The position numbers and the translations under genes are program-made. Under the pieces are notes generated by a model. That model searched no databases. It worked only from the letters and a program-made list of their open reading frames with translations, and was not told where the DNA came from. This document shows positions 6,464-12,273 of a stretch of DNA of 16,036 nucleotides, piece by piece (positions within the stretch are counted from its first letter, which is position 1; each line of letters begins with the position of its first letter). Source of the DNA: Sphingobacterium sp. (GTDB taxonomy: Bacteria; Bacteroidota; Bacteroidia; SpSt-205); contig JAPYWM010000011.1 of NCBI GenBank assembly GCA_028276345.1, forward strand, positions 1 through 16,036, in the 5' to 3' direction.

Positions 6464-8011
6464 TCACGATGAGGGCACTGACTCACGACCGAAACGGCTA
6501 AGGAGCATTCTCAGAATAGACTGCCGCTCTTCCCGGGAGAAGCCTATGAACCACACATACGCCCAGCTGAAAAGCAGATAGGCCCCGCCTATTACCAATA
6601 GTTTCCAGAGGGGCGACCAGGCGAGTAGCGGTTGCAGCGAAGTCATTCCCAGCCCCAGAGCTGCCAGAATGAGTAAATGTCGGTTTAGGATGAGGGTCAG
6701 CCAAGCCGAAATAGGTATCCGAAGTAAGCCCTTTGTGAAGAGAAGAAGGAGAAATAGCTCTGTGGCGTAATATAGGAACAAGGATAGGACGGCTCCAAAG
6801 ATGCCGAGTCGTTTTATAAGTAGAAAAAGGATGGGAAGATACACCAAGGCAGCGCCCAGGTAGGCCTTAGCGCTGAGGTCTGCCCGCTCCCATGCCCGCA
6901 CAAGTACGTGGAGAATGGCGTTCATCCCTACCAGCAGCATGCTCAACGAGGCTATACCCATGCTCAGGCGCCCATGATAAGCCACCCTCTCATTTATCCA
7001 GACATGTAAGAGTAAGCCCCCGAAAAAAACAAGAAAAAGAACAATTGGGGCTAAAAGAAGCTGGACGCCCCGAGCAAAGCGATGCATTATGCGAAATACC
7101 TCGACTGAAGAGGCCTTTTGGGCATGCAGACTAACTAAAAGCGGGAAAGCTGAGGAAGCAAACGCACCGTGAATGATCCATAGTTTGAGAGGTATTGTTA
7201 GTGAGAGGTTATAGTATCCTACCATAGCAGCGCTAAGATAGCGCCCCATGAGAACTTTATCCACCGAAGAGACCCCTTGAGTAATAATCTGAGCAAGGCT
7301 AAGCCAACCGCCATAGCGAAATAGGGTCTTCAGGCTTGTTGTATCCCAGACAGGCTTACCCCAGCTTCGGTGTAGGCGTGTAGCCAACCATACAACCAGC
7401 AAAAAGGCACTGAGATTGGTAAAAAAGGTGGCCGCACTCACCCCAACCACACCATATCTAAGCGAAATAGCTACAATAGCCATCAGTGGCTGCATAACAC
7501 CAGTCACTAAGACTACCAGAGCTGCTAAGTCTATCCTACCATATGCCCATAAAATAGCCCTAAAAGGCTGAATGAGAAGGTTTATCATGAAAGAGCCAGC
7601 ACCAATAAAAAAAGCGATCATAGTCGCCTGCTGGAGGGAGGACGGAATGCTTAAGAAATAGTACACGATTTGCGGGGTCAATATTGTTAACAAAATTCCC
7701 CCTAAAAAGCCAATAAGCACGTATACTATTACTGAAGACCATAAAAAAATGCGGAATTTTTCTTTTTCCCCTGTAGCTATGCATTGCGTAAGATAGCGGA
7801 TGAGCGCGTCGCTCAGCCCAAACTCCAGCAGCCCCAAGTAGCCCAAGAAGGTGGTTATGAGGATAACTACCCCATAGGCATCTTCCCCAAGTTTATTCAC
7901 GATGTAAGGGGTGGTCAGGAAAGCTGTACCGAGAATAATCGCTTGTGAGAGGAGGTTGAAAAAGATATTCCAGCTCGTACTGGTACGACTATGAGGCGGG
8001 GCGGTATCCAT
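6464..8011 (-). CDS. Wzx-type polysaccharide flippase (MOP/MATE-like)
   Basis: This is a polytopic membrane protein of 515 residues that would flip lipid-linked repeat units across the inner membrane. After a short polar start (MDTAPPHSRTSTSWNIFFNL) it has the typical first helix and the YIVNKLGEDAYGVVILITT segment, then LEFGLSDALIRYLTQ. This N-terminal pattern is classic for the polysaccharide biosynthesis/MurJ-Wzx clan. About 12-14 hydrophobic helices follow, and the length is usual for the family. I start it at the ATG at 8011. A longer frame from the TTG at 8038 would begin inside the TACCTTTG promoter element and is unlikely. It is divergent from the glycosyltransferase gene, with 112 bases between them, and upstream of the other surface-polysaccharide genes on the same strand. 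The exported polymer is not known. Confidence 0.9.
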   Translation of the reverse strand: MDTAPPHSRTSTSWNIFFNLLSQAIILGTAFLTTPYIVNKLGEDAYGVVILITTFLGYLGLLEFGLSDALIRYLTQCIATGEKEKFRIFLWSSVIVYVLIGFLGGILLTILTPQIVYYFLSIPSSLQQATMIAFFIGAGSFMINLLIQPFRAILWAYGRIDLAALVVLVTGVMQPLMAIVAISLRYGVVGVSAATFFTNLSAFLLVVWLATRLHRSWGKPVWDTTSLKTLFRYGGWLSLAQIITQGVSSVDKVLMGRYLSAAMVGYYNLSLTIPLKLWIIHGAFASSAFPLLVSLHAQKASSVEVFRIMHRFARGVQLLLAPIVLFLVFFGGLLLHVWINERVAYHGRLSMGIASLSMLLVGMNAILHVLVRAWERADLSAKAYLGAALVYLPILFLLIKRLGIFGAVLSLFLYYATELFLLLLFTKGLLRIPISAWLTLILNRHLLILAALGLGMTSLQPLLAWSPLWKLLVIGGAYLLFSWAYVWFIGFSREERQSILRMLLSRFGRESVPSS

Positions 8012-8035
8012 GTCAAAACCCTCAGCGCTTCTCGG

Positions 8036-8043
8036 CAAAGGTA
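8036..8043 (-). promoter_or_regulatory. -7 promoter element TAnnTTTG of the flippase gene
   Basis: On the minus strand TACCTTTG ends 24 bases before the ATG at 8011. It is the only perfect copy in the window that leaves room for a short leader (about 20 bases). It overlaps the upstream TTG start candidate and so argues for the ATG. Confidence 0.5.
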
Positions 8044-8109
8044 GACCACACCGGGTATTCGCTCCCCCGCCTAAGGAGGAGGTAAAATTCCGCTTGGCGA
8101 AAAGATAAA

Positions 8110-8117
8110 TACTTTTG
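8110..8117 (+). promoter_or_regulatory. -7 promoter element TAnnTTTG of the glycosyltransferase gene
   Basis: TACTTTTG ends 6 bases before the ATG at 8124. A TTG start at 8115 would lie within it. It faces the flippase promoter across the 112-base divergent region. Confidence 0.58.
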
Positions 8118-8123
8118 TGCTAT

Positions 8124-8594
8124 ATGAACGCGCTACGGCTAAACGTAGCTGTAATTATTCCCACTTACAACCGAGCCTGCTTCCTACGAGAGGCTATTGA
8201 GAGTGCGTTATCCCAAAGTGTACCGCCTATCGGTGTGTATGTGGTAGATGATGCTTCTACGGATGATACGCCCCAGCTCATGGAGAAGTGGTATGGTGCG
8301 CACCCCAGCGTCCACTATATTCGCCTTCCCGAAAATAGTGGTCCTGCTTACGCCCGAATGGTGGGGGTCAAGGCTGCCCAGACCGAGTGGATTGCCTTTT
8401 TGGACTCCGATGATGTGTGGCTACCAGACCACCTGGAAAAAGCTGCCCAGATCATCGCAGAAAATCCCCATGTTCGCTTTATCTATGCCCAGCGCGGCCA
8501 CATCAACAAAAATTTTGAATTTATCATAGAACATATCAACGATAAATGGCAATGTCATAGCTTAAAAGTTATATTAAATGTATCTCTTGCATAA
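8124..8594 (+). CDS. Family 2 glycosyltransferase, N-terminal half only (probably truncated)
   Basis: This encodes a GT-A fold domain that would transfer a sugar from a nucleotide donor. The first 120 of 156 residues are a textbook GT2 start: VAVIIPTYNRACFLREAIES (8-27), VVDDASTDDT (40-49), ENSGPAYARMVGV (70-82) and the metal-binding LDSDDVW (93-99). Family members are usually about 280-330 residues, so the acceptor-binding C-terminal half is missing. From about base 8505 the sequence turns markedly AT-rich and the peptide (from about residue 128) loses resemblance to the family, ending in TAA at 8592. After that stop the same frame stays open for 30 more codons with GC-rich, coding-like text (8595-8684). 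I infer an internal deletion or replacement. The product may be inactive. The position, divergent from the flippase, fits surface-polysaccharide assembly. Confidence 0.82.
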   Translation: MNALRLNVAVIIPTYNRACFLREAIESALSQSVPPIGVYVVDDASTDDTPQLMEKWYGAHPSVHYIRLPENSGPAYARMVGVKAAQTEWIAFLDSDDVWLPDHLEKAAQIIAENPHVRFIYAQRGHINKNFEFIIEHINDKWQCHSLKVILNVSLA

Positions 8595-8687
8595 CAAAAG
8601 CGTATTAATCTGAGAGATATCCGGACAAGAGGGAGTCGTTTGGTATGGCCACCGAAGGTGCGGGCGTTTATCCGACCAGGGCGATAG
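8595..8687 (+). pseudogene. Possible leftover 3' end of the glycosyltransferase gene
   Basis: This is directly in frame with the glycosyltransferase after its TAA. It reads RINLRDIRTRGSRLVWPPK, then VRAFIRPGR and TAG at 8685-8687. The text is basic and GC-rich again, as at many glycosyltransferase C-termini, but it is too short to assign. Supported only by frame and composition. Confidence 0.25.
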
Positions 8688-8703
8688 GGCACCCCGCCCT
8701 ATC
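8683..8703 (+). promoter_or_regulatory. Perfect 8-bp hairpin overlapping the pepA -7 element
   Basis: GATAGGGC (8683-8690) and GCCCTATC (8696-8703) flank a 5-base loop. The right arm covers the first half of the -7 element at 8700-8707, a position that would suit an operator. It could instead end upstream transcripts, but only TTT follows it. Confidence 0.42.
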
Positions 8704-8707
8704 TTTG
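8700..8707 (+). promoter_or_regulatory. -7 promoter element TAnnTTTG of pepA
   Basis: TATCTTTG ends 5 bases before the ATG at 8713 and is partly within the inverted repeat at 8683-8703. It would start the pepA-pdxA-hypothetical transcript. Confidence 0.62.
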
Positions 8708-8712
8708 CCGCC

Positions 8713-10173
8713 ATGAAAGCCTACATCGTGCGCAACCTCCGGCCCGATTGGCCTATTCTCTGGCTTACTTCGCCTAGCAGCGCCACCGAAGCACGAGAAG
8801 CCATCCTCCAAAATCAGGGACTCTCCCCTGACCTCTTGCCTATGGATAGACGCTTGACTTTTTATCGCGATGGGGTGCGAGAAGGGCTCCAGATCGTCTT
8901 GCCGAACGATGACGTAGAGACCCTCCGAAGAGGGATTTATTATGCTCTACGCAAAGCAGAGGAGGTAGGCTGGAAAAACGTCCAAATCCGCTGGATAGAA
9001 CCGCAAAATCCCCCCGACCGCGCCTACACTTACCAGAGCATAGGCGAATTAGCCCTCATGAGCCTCTATCGCTTCACAAAGTATCTGGTACAGCCGATTC
9101 CCAGTGTGGAAGAAATCGCCATTTTTGCCCCAGAAAGCGAAGCAGAAAAGTTTTTAGAAAAAGGGGTGACGATTGGACGGGTGGTCAATAGAACGCGTGA
9201 TTGGGTCAATGAGCCGCCCAATGTCATGACGGCTTTAGCCCTCGCTGAGCACATTCAGGCCCTGGGGCGGGCGCATAACTTCCGGGTGGAAGTGTGGGAC
9301 AAGACCCGCATAGAAGCCGAGAAGATGGGGGGAATCCTCGCCGTCAATCGGGGGAGCATCTTGCCGCCGACTTTTACGATCGCCGAGTACAAGCCTGCCC
9401 ATGCTCGCAATAAAAAACCCATCGTCCTCGTGGGGAAAGGGCTGGTCTTTGACACGGGCGGCCTTAGTCTCAAACCCACCCCCGACAGCATGGACTACAT
9501 GAAGGTGGACATGGCCGGCGGGGCTGTGGTGGCCAATGTCCTGGCAGCAGCCGCGGAGCTTGGCCTCCCTTATCACCTTATTGCGCTGGTGCCTGCCACC
9601 GATAACCGTCCCGGCGAAAATGCTTATACTCCCAACGATATCATCTACATCTCGGACGGAACGCCGGTGGAGATTCGCAATACAGACGCAGAGGGGCGAC
9701 TTATTCTGGCGGATGCGCTGGTCCATGCGCGACGTTATGACCCCGCCCTCGCCATAGATGTAGCTACCCTTACGGGCGCCGCAGCCCTGGCCGTAGGCCC
9801 GTATGCCTCTGCCTTTTTCACGAATGCTGGCTCCCTCGTTCGGGATGGCTTCTTAGAAAGCGGCTTTCGTACTTACGAGCGGCTGGTAGAGTTTCCTCTC
9901 TGGCCAGAGTATGGCTATCTCATCCGGAGCGATATTGCCGCCATAAAGAACTCCGCCGGCCGGGAAGGAGGGGCTATCACCGCCGCGAAGTTTTTAGAGT
10001 ACTTCGTGCGATACCCTTGGGCCCATCTCGACATTGCCGGCACCGCTTACTATAATAAGCCGCTTCCACCTGACCGGGGTTTCCCTAAACACTATCAGGT
10101 CAAACACGCCACCGGCGTGGGCGTGCGCCTAATCTTAGACTTCATTGAACGCTATGGAGACCGCCTCGGATGA
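8713..10173 (+). CDS. pepA: Leucyl aminopeptidase (M17 family)
   Basis: This is a cytoplasmic, usually hexameric, two-metal aminopeptidase that removes N-terminal residues from peptides. The 486-residue length is standard. The variable N-terminal domain (about 1-145) is followed by the catalytic domain with RDWVNEPPN (162-170), VGKGLVFDTGGLSLKP (240-255, metal and catalytic residues K242, D247, K254), MKVDMAGG (263-270, D266) and the family signature NTDAEGRL (323-330, D325, E327, R329). All expected metal ligands and the catalytic Lys and Arg are present, so it should be active. The ATG at 8713 is fixed by a -7 element 5 bases upstream. The 3' end overlaps the pdxA start by 20 bases. Some M17 enzymes (E. 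coli PepA) also bind DNA as regulators; nothing here tests that. Confidence 0.96.
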   Translation: MKAYIVRNLRPDWPILWLTSPSSATEAREAILQNQGLSPDLLPMDRRLTFYRDGVREGLQIVLPNDDVETLRRGIYYALRKAEEVGWKNVQIRWIEPQNPPDRAYTYQSIGELALMSLYRFTKYLVQPIPSVEEIAIFAPESEAEKFLEKGVTIGRVVNRTRDWVNEPPNVMTALALAEHIQALGRAHNFRVEVWDKTRIEAEKMGGILAVNRGSILPPTFTIAEYKPAHARNKKPIVLVGKGLVFDTGGLSLKPTPDSMDYMKVDMAGGAVVANVLAAAAELGLPYHLIALVPATDNRPGENAYTPNDIIYISDGTPVEIRNTDAEGRLILADALVHARRYDPALAIDVATLTGAAALAVGPYASAFFTNAGSLVRDGFLESGFRTYERLVEFPLWPEYGYLIRSDIAAIKNSAGREGGAITAAKFLEYFVRYPWAHLDIAGTAYYNKPLPPDRGFPKHYQVKHATGVGVRLILDFIERYGDRLG

Positions 10174-11194
10174 CAAACCTATAATAGGCTTTACCATAGG
10201 AGAACCCGGCGGGATAGGGCCACAGCTCCTCTTGACGATTTTACAGGGTGACACCTGGAAAGATGAATTCATTCCGGTCTTGTATGCGCCCCGTCGCGTG
10301 ATCGAACAGTGGCGCAGCTTTCTCGGCTTCTCCCAGCTGCGGTACCATGTTATTCGTCAGCCCGTCGAGGCGCGGCCCGACATCCTCAATCTCATTGACC
10401 TTCCGCTGGCAGGTGAGGTTCGCCTCAAAACCACCTCCCCGGAAAATGGCGCGCTCGCTCGTCTCTCTTTTACCCGAGCGGTGGAGGATGCCCAAAAAGG
10501 CCTTCTCAAGCTCCTGGTGACCCTACCCGTAGACAAAGCGACTTTCTATGATGCAGAGCGGTTTCCCTATCGCGGCCACACCGAGTACCTCTCGCATCTC
10601 TACCCCGGTAAAACCCTTATGGTCATGGTTGGCGAAAGACTACGGGTGGCTGTGGCGACGGAGCATATCCCGCTCTCTCGGGTAGCTGAGACTCTGACGC
10701 CAGAGCGAGTCGAGCAGGTAATTTTGCAGTTTATAGAGGCACTTCGAATAGACTTTGCGATCCCCAAGCCGCGGATCGCCGTTTTAGCGCTTAATCCGCA
10801 TGCTGGTGATGGCGGGATCATCGGTACAGAGGAGGAGACCTGGCTAAAGCCCCTTATCGCACGGCTGTCGCAGGAACATCTGGTGGGCGGACCGTATCCG
10901 GCTGATGGCTTTTTTGGGGCTCGGCATTTTTATGGGGTGGATGGTATCGTGGCCCTCTACCATGATCAGGGGCTTATCCCCTTCAAGCTTCTGGAAGAGT
11001 GGGAGGGATATCAGTACACGGCGGGATTGCCCTTTATCCGGACAGCACCCGATCATGGCGTAGCCTACGATAAGGTAGGAACCCCAGATGGTTCTATCAG
11101 TAGCTTATCCGCCGCTATCTGGGAGGGCCTCCTCATCCTCCAGCGTCGGAAAAATACAGCCCCTTATCTGCCTTCCGCTGCGTCTTCTGAATGA
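10154..11194 (+). CDS. pdxA: 4-hydroxythreonine-4-phosphate dehydrogenase
   Basis: This enzyme oxidises 4-phosphohydroxy-L-threonine with NAD(P); the product goes with PdxJ and deoxyxylulose phosphate to pyridoxine phosphate (vitamin B6). From the ATG at 10154 it has 346 residues, near the usual 320-350. It begins KPIIGFTIGEPGGIGPQ (8-24), the PdxA start, with Glu-Pro-Gly-Gly where Asp-Pro-(Ala/Gly)-Gly is usual. The metal-binding histidines are in GHTEYLSHLY (H142), LNPHAGDGG (H216) and YHDQGLIPFK (H270). FIRTAPDHGVAYD (294-306) is also typical. A TTG at 10145 would add three residues, but the ATG is preferred. Both overlap the end of pepA, and its stop overlaps the next gene (ATGA), so the three genes are probably co-transcribed and coupled. 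Confidence 0.94.
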   Translation: METASDDKPIIGFTIGEPGGIGPQLLLTILQGDTWKDEFIPVLYAPRRVIEQWRSFLGFSQLRYHVIRQPVEARPDILNLIDLPLAGEVRLKTTSPENGALARLSFTRAVEDAQKGLLKLLVTLPVDKATFYDAERFPYRGHTEYLSHLYPGKTLMVMVGERLRVAVATEHIPLSRVAETLTPERVEQVILQFIEALRIDFAIPKPRIAVLALNPHAGDGGIIGTEEETWLKPLIARLSQEHLVGGPYPADGFFGARHFYGVDGIVALYHDQGLIPFKLLEEWEGYQYTAGLPFIRTAPDHGVAYDKVGTPDGSISSLSAAIWEGLLILQRRKNTAPYLPSAASSE

Positions 11195-12057
11195 AGGGAC
11201 TGGTCTTCTGGGTAGAAGCCAATCTCGGGAGCGCGTCCGAGCTGTGGCAAGACCCCCTGCGCCTACTCTCCGAAGCCCTATCCGAACACATTCCCCTCTG
11301 GCTTATACGCTTCTACCGACACCACTCAGCCCCCGCCTACGAAATGGCAGTGTGGGATAGCCGGGGACGCGAAATCACTTTTTGGGGAAACTGGTCAAGC
11401 TCACAGCTCTCTCAGGTGGTGGAAGCCTTCTGGCAGGCTGAGGAGTTCGTGCCCACTGCCATAGTGAATATAGCCTCCCAGAAAACGGAATGCCCAGCGC
11501 GCTGGAAAAGACGCTTTAAGTCGGTGATGGTGGACTTTCTCGCCGCGGCGGGGAGACTGCAGTGGCCACATAGCGGTTTGCCACAAGTACCCATAGCAGG
11601 CAAGAACCGCCTCCTCATCCCCGTGAATAGCTATAACCTCAAAACCGCCCATGACCTGGGTAGACACCTTCTAGGGGCCGGGTGGTCCCTTCTCTTCACG
11701 GGCTGGGCAGCCGAGACCACGCTTCTCCGACGACTGCACAGCCATCACCCGAGGCACGTCACCATCTATCTGGGACTCTCCTGGCTGGATGTAGAAAGTC
11801 TACTCGATACCTGCCAAGCAGTCGTCCTGCCGACAGCGCAGCCTCTTCTTTTAGCCCTGCCGTGGGGCAAACCCGTCTTTTACCCGGGCCCTTTGCCATG
11901 GGACGCCCCAGGCCTCCACCCCTACGAGCGCATAGAAGACCTATTACCTCACCTGCCCACTAGCAAGCTCCCCTACGCCGCTCCCCCACCCCCCGCCCAA
12001 ATCGCCGCACAATGGGTAAAGTGGCTTGAAAAACTATCCCAAGACCCACTAAGCTAA
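11191..12057 (+). CDS. Hypothetical protein, possibly GT-B-like glycosyltransferase fold
   Basis: I do not recognise the family. The soluble 288-residue product has no signal peptide or membrane segment and is rich in Trp, Leu and Pro. The C-terminal half has a Rossmann-like rhythm: RLLIPVNSYNLKTAHDLGRH (about 140-159), AGWSLLFTGW, VTIYLGLSWLDVESLLDTC, AVVLPTAQPLLLALPWGKPVF. The last segment resembles the end of GT-B glycosyltransferases, where a PS..E..GLP.LEA..GKPV-like stretch binds the donor. That is a weak inference and the usual Glu is missing. The start ATG shares ATGA with the pdxA stop, so it is probably translated by coupling in the pepA-pdxA transcript. There is no obvious link to vitamin B6 synthesis. 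The codons are notably C-ending compared with the pdxA 3' half. Confidence 0.72.
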   Translation: MKGLVFWVEANLGSASELWQDPLRLLSEALSEHIPLWLIRFYRHHSAPAYEMAVWDSRGREITFWGNWSSSQLSQVVEAFWQAEEFVPTAIVNIASQKTECPARWKRRFKSVMVDFLAAAGRLQWPHSGLPQVPIAGKNRLLIPVNSYNLKTAHDLGRHLLGAGWSLLFTGWAAETTLLRRLHSHHPRHVTIYLGLSWLDVESLLDTCQAVVLPTAQPLLLALPWGKPVFYPGPLPWDAPGLHPYERIEDLLPHLPTSKLPYAAPPPPAQIAAQWVKWLEKLSQDPLS

Positions 12058-12214
12058 AATACCTGCTCCGCAACTGAGCATACGAAAGTATCCACGTCCT
12101 TGAAGAAAAGATAGGTGTGGCCGGCCCCGCCGTAAGCGAAGCTGACCAGCCCAAAACAATACCCCCCACACAAGCTAAACACCCTTCCGCACCTCCCAAA
12201 AAACATCCAGCTTA

Positions 12215-12236
12215 CAAAGCCACCCTCGGTGGTTTG
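12215..12236. repeat. Strong hairpin upstream of the rel promoter
   Basis: CAAA-(G)-CCACC (12215-12224) pairs with GGTGG-TTTG (12228-12236) around a 3-base loop: nine pairs with one bulged G. It lies 24 bases before the rel -7 element, and its right arm ends in TTTG, the -33 consensus, though spacing is a little long. No T-run follows. It could be an operator or RNA hairpin, or end the upstream transcript. The rest of 12058-12273 shows no gene on the plus strand. Confidence 0.42.
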
Positions 12237-12260
12237 CTCCCCTCCCCGCCTAAACTGCGC

Positions 12261-12268
12261 TAAATTTG
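12261..12268 (+). promoter_or_regulatory. -7 promoter element TAnnTTTG of rel
   Basis: TAAATTTG ends 5 bases before the ATG at 12274. A TTTG at 12233-12236 is a candidate -33 box with a 24-base gap, longer than usual. The element rules out the upstream in-frame GTG at 12229. Confidence 0.65.
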
Positions 12269-12273
12269 ACTCC

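Noticed and set aside
8012..8038. TTG start at 8038 for the flippase
   Set aside because: The TTG is part of the -7 element TACCTTTG (8036-8043), so it would not be transcribed. The ATG at 8011 begins a normal flippase N-terminus.
8115..8123. TTG start at 8115 for the glycosyltransferase
   Set aside because: It lies inside the -7 element TACTTTTG (8110-8117). The ATG at 8124 fits the promoter spacing and the family start.
2527..8594. A new defence or mobile system in the accessory-looking polysaccharide block
   Set aside because: Every large gene is a recognisable surface-sugar or redox gene, or a plain lipoprotein. No nuclease, integrase, transposase, helicase or toxin-antitoxin pair is visible.
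12229..12273. GTG start at 12229 for rel
   Set aside because: It is upstream of the promoter element at 12261-12268. The added residues have no similarity to RSH proteins.
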